From NCBI GenBank assembly GCA_022778805.1, contig JALFSN010000002.1, forward strand, positions 186,001 to 250,000: a stretch of DNA of 64,000 nt, in the 5' to 3' direction. Below are positions 37,485 through 46,946 of the stretch, piece after piece. The first letter of the stretch is position 1. Each line of letters starts with the position of its first letter. A program made the translations under genes and the position numbers. The stretch is from Arcanobacterium sp. Its GTDB lineage: Bacteria; Actinomycetota; Actinomycetes; Actinomycetales; Actinomycetaceae. Under the pieces are notes generated by a model. The model was not told the origin of the DNA, did not search any database, and saw only the letters and a list, made by a program, of their open reading frames with translations.

Positions 37485-39053
37485 ATGACCGCACTACTAT
37501 CGGCTTCCCCGCTCATGACGATTTTCCTCGTGGTAGCCCTCGGAGCGATTCTCGGAGCCATCCCTTTCGGCCCACTGCGCTTCGGCGCCGCTGGCGCGCT
37601 GTTCGTCGGGCTCGTCGTAGGATATATCGCGCCAGATCTCGGGGCGCAGATGGCGCTCGTCCAGCAAATTGGCCTCGCCCTGTTTGTCTACACCGTCGGG
37701 CTCAGCGCCGGACAAACGTTTTTCAAAGATCTTAAGAGCCAGCGAGCCATTATGCTCGCCTCTCTCGGCGCGCTCGTGCTTGCAGCTGCCGTGGCCGTTG
37801 GCGGGGCTGCACTACTGAATATGCCGATTGATCTCACCTCTGGAATCTATGCCGGAGCTCTCACCACTACCCCAGCCCTCGCAGCTGCTAGCGCTATCGC
37901 CGGCACAGCTGCGCCCGCCGTCGGATATTCTCTGAGCTACCCCGCCGGAGTAGTGGTAGGAATCATTATCGTGGCCATCATTATCAACCGACCGTGGCCA
38001 GGAAAGCACGATACTCCCTCATTGGCAGGGCAACATCTCAAGGCAGTGACGGCGCTCGCCACTCGCGATGTCAATATCCGTTCCATTCCAGGCTGGCGCG
38101 ATCAACGCATCAAGATGAGTTACATCAGATCGGGCAACGTCACCCGCGTGATTGCCCCAGGTGAGATGCTGCACGCGAACGATCAAGTGGTCGTGGTGGG
38201 GCTTCCTGACGACGTGGATGCCGCCGTGCAGAGCATCGGCTACGCACTGCCCGAACATCTCGCCGACGATCGTTCCATCGTAGATTTTCGCCAATTTTTG
38301 GCTTCCCGCCCAGAGATAGCAGGGAAAACCATCGCTGAATTGAATCTCGCGGCGCGCTATGGCGCCGTCGTCACTCGTATCATTCGCGGTGATTTGGAAG
38401 TGCTCGCAGCCGATGATGCCCGCGTAGAACTTGGCGATCGCCTGTGGGTGGCCTATCCGCGTGACGAATCCCATCGGCTTGCAGAATTTTTCGGCAACTC
38501 CCACAACAGCGTGGCCGAGGTGGATGCCATCGGCCTCGGGCTCGGAATCGTGGCCGGCGTATTGCTCGGCATGGTGGAATTTTCGCTACCTGGCGGAGCC
38601 ACATTTTCTCTCGGCTCAGCTGCAGGACCGCTGATAGCAGGCATGATACTGGGATATTTACAGCGCACAGGTCCACTCGTATGGCAGCTCCCACAGGGAG
38701 CCAATCTCACCGTACGGCAGATGGGACTCCTGCTTTTCCTGGCATCCGTAGGCATCGCTTCTGGACCAGCGTTCGCACAGACAGCATTTACCGCCACCGG
38801 CGCTCGCGCCATCGGATTAGGGGTAGCCGTCGCGGCAGTGGCAATGGGCATCATGGCTCTGGCCGGCAAACTGCTAGGACTCTCTGCCAGGCGCACAGCT
38901 GGCACGATGGCCGGCATTCTCGGGCAGCCAGCGCTTCTCGCTTTCGCGCAGACGAAAGCCACCGATGAACGTATCGAATCGGGCTATGCCACAATTTTCG
39001 CGCTGGGAATCGTGGTGAAAATTCTGATCATCTCCATTATCTTGATGTTTTAA
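37485..39053 (+). CDS. AspT/YidE/YbjL-type transporter
   Basis: The 522-residue membrane protein has two AspT/YidE-type membrane halves (~5 helices each) flanking two cytosolic TrkA_C domains (~185-265 and ~270-350). ALTTTPALAAASA in the first half and GIASGPAFAQ in the second are family motifs. Characterised members exchange aspartate and alanine or other dicarboxylic amino acids. ATG 37485 is preceded by GAAAGAAAG; an upstream GTG would add 19 unsupported residues. Confidence 0.88.
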   Translation: MTALLSASPLMTIFLVVALGAILGAIPFGPLRFGAAGALFVGLVVGYIAPDLGAQMALVQQIGLALFVYTVGLSAGQTFFKDLKSQRAIMLASLGALVLAAAVAVGGAALLNMPIDLTSGIYAGALTTTPALAAASAIAGTAAPAVGYSLSYPAGVVVGIIIVAIIINRPWPGKHDTPSLAGQHLKAVTALATRDVNIRSIPGWRDQRIKMSYIRSGNVTRVIAPGEMLHANDQVVVVGLPDDVDAAVQSIGYALPEHLADDRSIVDFRQFLASRPEIAGKTIAELNLAARYGAVVTRIIRGDLEVLAADDARVELGDRLWVAYPRDESHRLAEFFGNSHNSVAEVDAIGLGLGIVAGVLLGMVEFSLPGGATFSLGSAAGPLIAGMILGYLQRTGPLVWQLPQGANLTVRQMGLLLFLASVGIASGPAFAQTAFTATGARAIGLGVAVAAVAMGIMALAGKLLGLSARRTAGTMAGILGQPALLAFAQTKATDERIESGYATIFALGIVVKILIISIILMF

Positions 39054-39302
39054 CGTCCTGCAACTATCTGTGCGCTGACGCCGTAACGTGCCTTGCATAT
39101 ATCCAGCTACAGCACGTTATAGCCCTTTGTGCGGCGAACCTGCGGCACGTGGCATCACACGTAGTGCTGACGCCGTAAGCGCTAGCGTCGGCATGCCACC
39201 ACTGCGGCAACGTATGATACACATGTATGAACTGACGTCGTACACACTGACACGATGTACTGACACGGCACACTGGCACGACGAAACGAGGAGTAGCTTC
39301 TC

Positions 39303-39503
39303 ATGGAACATCCACAGCTGGCAAAGGCATGTCTTTTCGCTCTCGCTCTGGCCACTATCGCCCACGTGGCTTACCATGGCCCGAAAGATTACCGGCGACT
39401 AAAAGAACTAGGACGCGAGGAATTTATCGCTGAGAAACGCCAAGCGCTGCGGAAATGCCCTGCGCTGCGCAGCTGGCTTCCCGCCAGCTCACCGAACCAC
39501 TGA
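39303..39503 (+). CDS. Small membrane-anchored hypothetical protein
   Basis: The 66-residue product has one hydrophobic segment (ACLFALALATIAHVAY) and a charged C-terminal part (YRRLKELGREEFIAEKRQAL). GAGGAG precedes the ATG at 10 bases. Near codon 48 a different frame opens and continues to 39604 with RQLTEPLTG and a Pro/Glu/Gln tail, so the gene may originally have been longer and suffered a frameshift. Confidence 0.5.
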   Translation: MEHPQLAKACLFALALATIAHVAYHGPKDYRRLKELGREEFIAEKRQALRKCPALRSWLPASSPNH

Positions 39504-39630
39504 CGGGCACAGCAAGAGGCGGGCAAGCAACAGGCGGCGCGGCGGGAGAGCCGGAACCAGAGCAAGAGCTAGCACCACCAGAGCAGGAACTGGAACCAGA
39601 GTAAGAGAACTGGAACCAGAACCGACTTCA

Positions 39631-40848
39631 CTACATCACGATGAGCTCACGCACCACCTCAGCCGCTTTTTCCAGCGAGGGCACCGGCAAAAATTCAAAC
39701 TTGGAGTGGAAATTGTGCCCGCCCGTAAAGATATTCGGCGTAAACAACCCCTGCGCAGAGAGGTATGAGCCATCCGTACCGCCACGAGTTGGCTCAGAGA
39801 TCGGCGTCACGCCCACGGCGGCAAACGCAGTCTGCAACTGGCTGATAGCTACAGCATTTTCCTCCGTGAGCGCGTCGCGGATATTGGCATACTCATCTCG
39901 GATATCACAGGTGATACCCGCTCTCGGATAGCGCTGCGAAAGCACCTGCACAGCTTGGCGTACATACTCTTTGCGAGCTTCAAACTGCTCTTTGCTGTGA
40001 TCTCGGATATTGACCGTCAGCCGTGCTCGCGCCGCGGTGGCATGGAGTTCCTGCATCCAGTGATAACCATCACGGCCATCCGTATTTTCAGGGGTCTGGA
40101 GCCTATCAAACATCGAGATGAAATCAGTAGCTACCAGCACTGGATTCACCATTACGCCTTTTGCATCCATCGGGTGCGCCGCCACCCCCTCAATCTCAAT
40201 CACCGCCTGCGCTGCATTAAACGTCTCATATACCAGCTCTCCAAGCTCCCCGCCATCCACAGTGAAAGCAAAATCTGGAGCAAATTTCTGCAGATCCACA
40301 TGCTTCGCTCCGCGCAGACCAATCTCTTCATCCGGTACGAATGCCACGTAGACGTCCGGATGCTCGCCCCCACTTTCCACCACCTGCGACAGTGCATCCA
40401 TAATGGCCGCGACGCCGGCTTTGTCGTCTGCACCGAGCACACTGGTGCCGTCCGTCGTCACGATATCCTGCCCTTGATAGCGCAATAAAGCAGGATACTG
40501 AGCCGGATCGAGCACTGCCGAATCTCCAAGCTCAATGACGCCGCCATCATAAGAGTGCACGATCTGCGGATTGACCTGGGCACACAGATCAGCATCTGCT
40601 GTGTCAAAATGCGCCATAAGACCAATTGAGGGGCGCACAGCACTGGCAGTAGCTGGAAGTTTCGCCGTCACGCACGCAAACTTGCTCACATCCACATCCA
40701 CCAACCCCAGCTCGCGCAGCTCCCCCGCAAGCAGATGAGCCATATCCCATTCGGTGGGTGAAGATGGCACCGTCTCAACGTGCGCATCACTCTGGCTAGG
40801 TATGCGCACATAGCGCAAGAAACGCTCCAGAATCGGCTCCACTGCCAT
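39631..40848 (-). CDS. pepT: Peptidase T (tripeptide aminopeptidase)
   Basis: The 405-residue M20 metallopeptidase removes the N-terminal residue from tripeptides in the cytoplasm. Metal-site motifs are GLMAHFDTAD, SVLGADDKAGVAAIM, VPDEEIGL, FTVDGGELGEL and TGGHNFHSKFEFLPV, in the family order. Length is typical. GAGGAGGA precedes the ATG. It probably feeds amino acids released from imported peptides. Confidence 0.95.
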   Translation of the reverse strand: MAVEPILERFLRYVRIPSQSDAHVETVPSSPTEWDMAHLLAGELRELGLVDVDVSKFACVTAKLPATASAVRPSIGLMAHFDTADADLCAQVNPQIVHSYDGGVIELGDSAVLDPAQYPALLRYQGQDIVTTDGTSVLGADDKAGVAAIMDALSQVVESGGEHPDVYVAFVPDEEIGLRGAKHVDLQKFAPDFAFTVDGGELGELVYETFNAAQAVIEIEGVAAHPMDAKGVMVNPVLVATDFISMFDRLQTPENTDGRDGYHWMQELHATAARARLTVNIRDHSKEQFEARKEYVRQAVQVLSQRYPRAGITCDIRDEYANIRDALTEENAVAISQLQTAFAAVGVTPISEPTRGGTDGSYLSAQGLFTPNIFTGGHNFHSKFEFLPVPSLEKAAEVVRELIVM

Positions 40849-41014
40849 AGTATCCTCCTCGATCTTTCTCAGTACGTGAGTATGGGAGTCCAGCTTGATA
40901 CGTGAGCCACGACCAGCTCGATACGCGATCCACGAGTCCAGCTTCTCCTATTCACATGTTAATCTTAGGAGTATTGGTTATTTTATTAGTTATTCCCACA
41001 GAAAAGGTTGAACG

Positions 41015-41815
41015 ATGAGGATAAAGAAAATTGCGGCGCTCATCGCCGGTGTGGCTCTCACATTCTCAATCGCGGCGTGCTCCGGTTCCAAGGCGCCAGC
41101 AAATGCTGAAAAGGCACAAGGAGCCGACTTCACTGTGGGATTTGACGCCGAATTTCCACCCTACGGTTTCCAGGAATCAGGGAAATATGTGGGCTTCGAT
41201 TTGGAACTCGCCCAAGAAGTAGCCCAGCGCAACGGCTGGAATTTCAAACCGCAGCCCATCGCCTGGGATTCCAAGGATATGGAACTCAATAGCGGCAACA
41301 TCGATTGCATCTGGAACGGTTTTACCATTGACGGGCGTGAAGATGCCTACACGTGGAGCGAGCCGTATGTGGACAACAAGATAGTCTTCGTTACGGGCGC
41401 CGCGAGCAAGATCACGTCAGCAACTGACCTCAAAGGCAAATCGGTACTCGTACAGGCTGATTCGTCTGGCTTACGGGCGCTGAAATCGGATGCCAACAAG
41501 GATCTCGTCGCCTCTTTCAAGCAGCTCACCGAAGTGCCTGATTACAATAACGGCCTCATGGAGCTAGAGTCGGGCGCGGCTGATGCCATGGCGGTAGATC
41601 AGAGCGTCGGGCAATACCAGATTAATTTGCGCGGAAAAGATAAATTCAACGTCTTCGATCCAGGCTTCCCCGGCGAAAAGTACGGCATTGGCTTCAAGAA
41701 AGGCAACACTGCCCTGCGCGACCAAGTGCAGAAGACCCTAGATGAGATGAAGAAAGACGGCACTCTTGAAAAGATTGCCGAAAAATGGGGTCAGCAAGAC
41801 GTGGTAATCCGCTGA
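41015..41815 (+). CDS. Polar amino-acid ABC transporter, binding lipoprotein
   Basis: The 266-residue family-3 solute-binding protein has a lipobox in SIAACSG, the start FTVGFDAEFPPYGFQESGKYVGFDLELA and DCIWNGFTIDGREDAYTWSEPY, typical of polar amino-acid binders (His, Gln, Asp/Glu, Cys). It starts a three-gene operon. Substrate specificity cannot be read from sequence by eye. Confidence 0.93.
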   Translation: MRIKKIAALIAGVALTFSIAACSGSKAPANAEKAQGADFTVGFDAEFPPYGFQESGKYVGFDLELAQEVAQRNGWNFKPQPIAWDSKDMELNSGNIDCIWNGFTIDGREDAYTWSEPYVDNKIVFVTGAASKITSATDLKGKSVLVQADSSGLRALKSDANKDLVASFKQLTEVPDYNNGLMELESGAADAMAVDQSVGQYQINLRGKDKFNVFDPGFPGEKYGIGFKKGNTALRDQVQKTLDEMKKDGTLEKIAEKWGQQDVVIR

Positions 41816-41829
41816 GGTGATTTGCTGAT

Positions 41830-42483
41830 ATGAACTGGGATTCTCTCCCCCAGCTAGCCGAGGGGTTCGTGCAGACGTGCATCATTTTTGCGCTCACGCT
41901 CGCGTTCTCTCTTCCCCTCGGGCTGCTGGTCTACGCCGGACGAGTGAGCCGAATCAAGCCGCTGGCATGGCTCGTGCAGTTCTACATCTCGATTATGCGC
42001 GGCACCCCGTTGATGCTGCAGCTACTCGTGGTCTATTTCGGGCCATACTATCTATTCGGGATGCAAATTTCGTCGGCTTACCGCTTTTATGCCGTCATCA
42101 TTGCTTTTGCCATCAATTACGCCGCCTACTTCGCAGAGATCTACCGCGGCGGTTTTCAAGCCATCCCTGTGGGGCAGGCAGAGGCAGCATTTGTGCTGGG
42201 ATACTCGCCGGCGCGCACATTTTTCACAATCAAACTTCCGCAGATGTTTCGCACAGTGCTCCCGTCCATCACCAACGAGGTCATCACGCTGGTGAAAGAT
42301 ACGTCACTCGCCTTTGCCATTGCGTATGCCGAGATGTTTACGGTGGCCAAGCAGATTGCCGCATCGACGACTTCCATGGCTCCCTTTGTGGCGGCGGCCG
42401 TCTTTTACTGGATATTCAATATGGTCGTAGCAGTGCTCATGGAACAGCTCGAAAAGAAACTTGCTGTGGCGGCAATTAAGTGA
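41830..42483 (+). CDS. Polar amino-acid ABC transporter, permease
   Basis: The 217-residue HisM/GlnP-type permease has about five helices, SIMRGTPLMLQLLVVYF and the EAA loop GQAEAAFVLGYSPARTFFTIKLPQ. It forms the channel for the binding protein 14 bp upstream and overlaps the ATPase gene. Confidence 0.94.
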   Translation: MNWDSLPQLAEGFVQTCIIFALTLAFSLPLGLLVYAGRVSRIKPLAWLVQFYISIMRGTPLMLQLLVVYFGPYYLFGMQISSAYRFYAVIIAFAINYAAYFAEIYRGGFQAIPVGQAEAAFVLGYSPARTFFTIKLPQMFRTVLPSITNEVITLVKDTSLAFAIAYAEMFTVAKQIAASTTSMAPFVAAAVFYWIFNMVVAVLMEQLEKKLAVAAIK

Positions 42484-43265
42484 ATGGGGTGGGTGTGGAC
42501 AACGCATTAGAGATCCGCGAGATGCATAAGAGCTTTGGCACAAACCACGTGCTCAAAGGGGTGTCGCTATACGTACAAGAGGGCGATGTACTCGCCATAC
42601 TTGGCTCTTCTGGCTCTGGCAAATCCACTCTGCTGCGGTGCGCCACATTTCTCGACCGCATGGACAGCGGCGATATCCGCTACTTCGGACACCAGGCACT
42701 CACTATGAGTGAAGGGAAAAAGACGAGTGACGGCGATGAGAAGCGTTTTCGCCACGATTTCGGTCTTGTTTTCCAAGACTTCAATCTCTTCCCCCACTGG
42801 AACGTGATGCGCAATCTCATTGATGCTCCCGTGAAAGTGCAAAAACGGCCAGCCGAGGAGGTGCGCGCTGAAGCCCAGGCATTGCTTGAGCGCATGAATC
42901 TCGCAGACAAAGGGGATGCCTATCCCGCCGAGCTCTCCGGCGGTCAGCAGCAGCGTGTGGCCATCGCCCGCGCCTTAGCGTTGAAGCCACGAATGCTATA
43001 TTTCGACGAGCCCACGTCCGCCCTTGATCCAGAGCTCACTGGCGAGATCTTGGCCATCATTCGCGATCTGGCAGCCGACAACATGACGATGGTGATCGTC
43101 ACTCATGAGATGGAGTTTGCGGCGCAGGTGGCCGACCATGCCGTTTTTATGGATGGTGGCATCGTGCTGGAAGAAGGCGAAGCCGAAGAGCTCATCCACC
43201 ATCCGACGCAGGAGCGCACACGGCAGTTCCTCAATAAACTGCGCGGCGAAGGCCGTACTCGCTAG
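42480..43265 (+). CDS. Polar amino-acid ABC transporter, ATP-binding protein
   Basis: The 261-residue HisP/GlnQ-type ATPase has Walker A GSSGSGKST, signature LSGGQQQR, Walker B MLYFDEPTSALDPEL and the switch His in VTHEM. A GTG start overlaps the permease stop (GTGA); an internal GTG giving VDNALEIREM is a possible alternative. It completes the importer. Confidence 0.94.
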   Translation: MNGVGVDNALEIREMHKSFGTNHVLKGVSLYVQEGDVLAILGSSGSGKSTLLRCATFLDRMDSGDIRYFGHQALTMSEGKKTSDGDEKRFRHDFGLVFQDFNLFPHWNVMRNLIDAPVKVQKRPAEEVRAEAQALLERMNLADKGDAYPAELSGGQQQRVAIARALALKPRMLYFDEPTSALDPELTGEILAIIRDLAADNMTMVIVTHEMEFAAQVADHAVFMDGGIVLEEGEAEELIHHPTQERTRQFLNKLRGEGRTR

Positions 43266-43866
43266 TACCCACTAGTACTCGCTAGCATTCGCTAAGCTGC
43301 GACACCGGCAATTCGGCTGCGCTGAAAATTTGGTGATGCTGGCAATTCGGCTGCGCTGGCGAAAAGTGTCCATAAAGTGGAGGCAGTTGCAAAGTAGATA
43401 AAAGTGCCGCTACCGTAGTCACATGTTCAAACGAATGCGAATGCCCAGCTAGCGAGCACGCCCTCGGCAGTGCGGTCAAAGTGACTGCGCGCTTGAGCCT
43501 CGTGTTTCGCCAATGCCCATCCATTGCGGGCAGCGGGCTACCACAGCATTCCGTCCATATCTCATCGTGACTGAGCAGATGCCGTAGGCACTGAAAGCCA
43601 CCTCGGATAAAAGTTATCTCGGATACATCCTGTTGATATGCGTTCTAGGCGCAGCATCACTGAGATCATCCCATTGATAGCACACCAAACGGCATACCAA
43701 AGAAAACGATATACCGCCGAGGAATCCGGCTGAACACTCCACCGTAGACCAGAGCACAGCAGCGCTTCGGTATACAGTACGCGCCTCACGCTCCGCTCAA
43801 TGCTCCGCTTCACTGCTCGCTTTCCACAATTGCGCAAACAGATTGATAGACAGAAAGAACACGACA
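43255..43866. other. Gene-free stretch with direct repeats
   Basis: No gene is supported between 43266 and 43866. gtactcgctag is repeated 20 bases apart around the ATPase stop codon (43255 and 43275). ggcaattcggctgcgctg occurs at 43308-43325 and again about 33 bases later. I looked for a SAM riboswitch before metY and did not recognise one. Confidence 0.6.
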
Positions 43867-45159
43867 ATGACGACCCCCTCTGAATCCACATGGAAATTCG
43901 ACACACTACAAATTCACGCTGGCCAAGCCCAGCCCGATCCCACTACTGGAGCACGTGCGCTACCGATTTACCAGACGACGTCTTACGTATTTGAATCCGC
44001 CGAGCAAGCTGCCGGACGCTTCGCTCTCACCGACGCTGGCCCTATCTACTCGCGAATTACCAACCCCACCGTGGGAGCCATCGAAGAGAAAATAGCCAAA
44101 CTTGAGGGTGGCACCAGCGGACTCTTGCTCAGCTCTGGTCAAGCTGCCATCACGTTTGCCATCTTGAATATCGCTGGCGCAGGCGATCATATCGTGGCTT
44201 CTTCAAGCCTCTATGGTGGCACGGCAAACCTGCTGAAAGAGACGCTCCCACATTACGGTATCGAGACGACGTTTATTACCGAGCCAAACGATAGTGCGCA
44301 GTGGCAAGCCGCCATTCGTCCAAACACCAAAGCGCTCTTTGGCGAAACAATCCCTAATCCCCGCGGAGATGTCCTCGATATTGAACCCATTGCACGCGTC
44401 GCTCACGAAGCGGGAATACCGCTCATCGTAGACAACACCGTGCCGACGCCCTATTTGCTCCAGCCGTTCACGTGGGGAGCAGACGTGGTGGTGCATTCAG
44501 CTACGAAGTACCTCGGCGGGCACGGCACTACCCTGGGCGGGGCAATCGTGGAAAGCGGAACGTTCGACTGGAAGAACGGCAACTTCCCCCAATTCACCAT
44601 CCCAGATCATACATATAACGGCATCGTGTGGGGCGATCTCGGCGGTGGCGCATTCACGACCCGCGTCCGCGCTACACTGCTGCGCGATATCGGGGCATCC
44701 ATCTCCGCTATCGACGCCTGGATACTCGGCCTCGGCATTGAGACACTTTCTTTGCGCCTCGATCGGCACGTGAGCAATGCGCTCGCCGTGGCGAAATTCC
44801 TCGAACAGCACAGCGCCGTAGCCAGCGTCTCATACGCTTCATTGCCCAGCTCTCCGTACTACGAGTTGGCACAGAAGTATGTTCCCAAAGGAGCTGCTGG
44901 ATTGCTGAGCTTCGATCTCGTCGGCGGACGTGAAGCTGGCGAAAAGTTTGTGGATTCCTTGCAGCTCTTCTCTAATCTGGCCAATATCGGAGATATCCGA
45001 TCGCTGGTGGTGCATCCGGCCACCACGACTCACTCGCAGCTCAGCGACGCAGAGCTAGCAGCTATCGGCATTACGCCTGGCACAATCAGGCTCTCCGTAG
45101 GGTGCGAAGACATTGACGACATTCTCGCCGATCTCCAGCAGGCGCTCGCCACGCTCTGA
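43867..45159 (+). CDS. metY: O-acetylhomoserine aminocarboxypropyltransferase/sulfhydrylase
   Basis: The 430-residue PLP enzyme of the Cys/Met metabolism family makes homocysteine (with sulfide) or methionine (with methanethiol) from O-acetylhomoserine. Features: FDTLQIHAGQ..DPTTGARALPIYQTTSY, SSGQAAITFAI, VDNTVPTPYLLQP and the PLP Lys in HSATKYLGGHGT. The length and start are those of MetY rather than MetB. ATG 43867 is chosen from family alignment. Confidence 0.93.
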   Translation: MTTPSESTWKFDTLQIHAGQAQPDPTTGARALPIYQTTSYVFESAEQAAGRFALTDAGPIYSRITNPTVGAIEEKIAKLEGGTSGLLLSSGQAAITFAILNIAGAGDHIVASSSLYGGTANLLKETLPHYGIETTFITEPNDSAQWQAAIRPNTKALFGETIPNPRGDVLDIEPIARVAHEAGIPLIVDNTVPTPYLLQPFTWGADVVVHSATKYLGGHGTTLGGAIVESGTFDWKNGNFPQFTIPDHTYNGIVWGDLGGGAFTTRVRATLLRDIGASISAIDAWILGLGIETLSLRLDRHVSNALAVAKFLEQHSAVASVSYASLPSSPYYELAQKYVPKGAAGLLSFDLVGGREAGEKFVDSLQLFSNLANIGDIRSLVVHPATTTHSQLSDAELAAIGITPGTIRLSVGCEDIDDILADLQQALATL

Positions 45160-45266
45160 CGCAGCACCTCTGGCCGCTGCTTGTACGCATTAACACGTGT
45201 AGAGCTAGCTGCTTGTAGATCTGGCTCTCGCAGAACTACGCTTGCAAGCACTGCGCCGCTAGCACT

Positions 45267-45305
45267 GCATGAGCGCCGTCACAGTCTATGTGGCGGCGCT
45301 CATGC
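45267..45305. terminator. Hairpin between convergent metY and thiamine pyrophosphokinase genes
   Basis: Perfect 12-bp arms gcatgagcgccg (45267-45278) and cggcgctcatgc (45294-45305) with a 15-base loop. No T-run, so strength is uncertain, but the place between convergent genes fits a shared terminator. Confidence 0.6.
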
Positions 45306-45425
45306 GCCTCAGCTTTACTCGTCTACTCGTCACTCGCCTTATTTATTCGTCGCTTACTCCGCCTCCCTCCACCGACGCTCGTTCACCCGTCGCTGTTGCT
45401 CACCCAACTCTGCTTCGCTGCTCGC

Positions 45426-46181
45426 CTACTCGTCACGCGAGCACACGAGCAGCAACCTCCCCGCACGCACACTGAGCGTGGCCAATTCTCCCACTATCTC
45501 ATTGCTCACGCCGCGCGTAGACGAATCAGAAAAATCAAAGTCGGCGACTTCGTACTTGACGCCGCGCATCGTCACCCCCACAGCTGAGCCACCGTAGGGC
45601 AGCACCCCAAAATAGCGGAATCCTCGTTGCATTACCGTATATGTGCCCACTCCTACCATCTCCACGGAATTGAATCCGTCAAAAATGCGCACATTCACTG
45701 GTGAATCCACATATTTCGCCAAAATCGCAAGATTGCCAAGCGTGTGATCAAAACGCCCTCCCAGCCCACCGAGCAGTGCAATATCACTAAAGCCAAGCTG
45801 CACCGCCACATCCACAGCAGCCTCAGAATCAGTCATAGCTTTCTCAGCTGGCAGCACGAATACCGCTGGGGATTTCTCGTGCTTTGGCGCATCGTCTTGA
45901 GGCTGCCTGCCATCTCGCACCAACTGCTCTCGTTCGGGCGCGTCCAGCGAGAGCACTGCCGACGCCGCCGAGAGATAGTAGTAACGCCCCTGCGGACGTG
46001 GAGACGAATCATAGTCACCAATGTATGCATCAGGAGTCAGACCGAGCTCGTCAGCCACCAGCTGCCCGCCGTCAGCACACAGCACAAAATCCCATTGCTG
46101 CTGCGCAATCTGCTCACGTATCCGATCACGGCCGTCCACCCGCGCGGTGACGACGAGACATGACGACGTATGAGAACCCAT
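45426..46181 (-). CDS. thiN: Thiamine pyrophosphokinase
   Basis: The 251-residue enzyme transfers pyrophosphate from ATP to thiamine. Motifs: FVLCADGG, YIGDYDSS, MTDSEAAVDVAV and LGGLGGRFDHTLGN; the C-terminal beta-sandwich follows with VLPYGGSAVGVTMRG. About 20 residues near 88-110 (GRQPQDDAPKHEK) appear inserted between the two catalytic motifs. GGAG precedes the ATG. Confidence 0.92.
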   Translation of the reverse strand: MGSHTSSCLVVTARVDGRDRIREQIAQQQWDFVLCADGGQLVADELGLTPDAYIGDYDSSPRPQGRYYYLSAASAVLSLDAPEREQLVRDGRQPQDDAPKHEKSPAVFVLPAEKAMTDSEAAVDVAVQLGFSDIALLGGLGGRFDHTLGNLAILAKYVDSPVNVRIFDGFNSVEMVGVGTYTVMQRGFRYFGVLPYGGSAVGVTMRGVKYEVADFDFSDSSTRGVSNEIVGELATLSVRAGRLLLVCSRDE

Positions 46182-46190
46182 TCACAACTC

Positions 46191-46315
46191 CAATCGCTCA
46201 CACCCTGTAAGAACCTACGTTCTTACGGCATTCGCTCAATCACGTGACACAACACGCTCAATCGCTCACACCCTGTAAAAACCCACGTTCTTACGGCACT
46301 CGCTCAATCACGTGA
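46191..46315. repeat. 57-bp direct repeat, two copies, each with a hairpin
   Basis: Copies at 46191-46247 and 46259-46315 differ at three positions. Each contains a dyad of the form GTAAGAAC-ctac-GTTCTTAC (one mismatch in copy 2). Copy 2 holds the last codons and stop of the small gene to its right; copy 1 lies between it and the thiN start. It looks like a duplication of a gene end together with its terminator hairpin. Confidence 0.9.
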
Positions 46316-46563
46316 ACCCTGGTGGAGCGCGGAAACTCCCGCGCACAGGCTTCTTTGAAAGCATGCTTCATATCGCGAGCTTGAGCGAACGTGCGTTCAC
46401 TCTCGCGATATCCGTGCTCACGCAGCACAATAGCATCAGCCACGCGCTCCACCTCCACCGAGCGATCCCGCTTCCACGTGAGCATCGTCAGCGTGATATC
46501 CCGCTTGCGCTGAGCGGCAGAAAAGAGGTGCGCTTGCGCCTGTTTCAACGGCATAGCTTTCAT
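46291..46563 (-). CDS. Small basic protein, possible partner of the adjacent toxin-like gene
   Basis: The 90-residue protein is Arg/Lys/Glu-rich and helical (ERVADAIVLREHGYRESERTFAQARDMKHAF). A very good GAGGAGG site precedes the ATG. It follows the toxin-like gene by 71 bp on the same strand. No family was recognised; the antitoxin role is only a suggestion from size and position. Its stop lies inside a duplicated hairpin. Confidence 0.6.
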   Translation of the reverse strand: MKAMPLKQAQAHLFSAAQRKRDITLTMLTWKRDRSVEVERVADAIVLREHGYRESERTFAQARDMKHAFKEACAREFPRSTRVHVIERVP

Positions 46564-46598
46564 GCCCGCCTCCTCTCGCTCCCTATCAATCTTCGCAC

Positions 46599-46642
46599 GG
46601 CGTCGTCACTTCAAAAAGCTCTACTTCACAGTCGTCACTTCA
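46599..46642. repeat. 16-bp direct repeat around the stop of the toxin-like gene
   Basis: gtcgtcacttcaaaaa occurs at about 46599-46614 and 46627-46642; the second copy contains the last codons and stop of the toxin-like gene. Confidence 0.8.
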
Positions 46643-46946
46643 AAAAAGCGTCAATTTCCTTAGAAAACTCGGACTTCTGGATATGCGTGCTGATGTAGAC
46701 CACCGTCGCCAGATCTGCACGAACCGTGAAAGCCACTCGAAACGATGGCAATTTTCCCACATTGACTCGGCATTCATAGACGCTCAGCCCCTCAAAGAGC
46801 CTGCGGGAAGCGAGTTTTGTCTGTGCAAAATTGGTGGCTACCTGCCTTGCAATGTGCTGCGCAATAGCAGCTCGTATGCGCTGCTCCTGCGCAGCATATT
46901 TGCGAAAAACCGCCTTACACCCCGACGTGTAAAATTCGCACCTCAC
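46635..46946 (-). CDS. Small protein, possible RelE/HigB-like toxin
   Basis: The 103-residue product has a helical N-terminal half and a beta-strand C-terminal half (SVYECRVNVGKLPSFRVAFTVRADLATVVYISTHIQKS), the layout of RelE-superfamily mRNA interferases. Catalytic residues could not be assigned. A GTG start at 46946 is assumed. The last bases of the gene (gtcgtcacttcaaaaa) are duplicated at about 46599-46614. Confidence 0.5.
   Translation of the reverse strand: MRCEFYTSGCKAVFRKYAAQEQRIRAAIAQHIARQVATNFAQTKLASRRLFEGLSVYECRVNVGKLPSFRVAFTVRADLATVVYISTHIQKSEFSKEIDAFLK

Noticed and set aside
43562-43866. SAM riboswitch or T-box before metY
   Set aside because: No recognisable conserved core or terminator switch could be found by eye.
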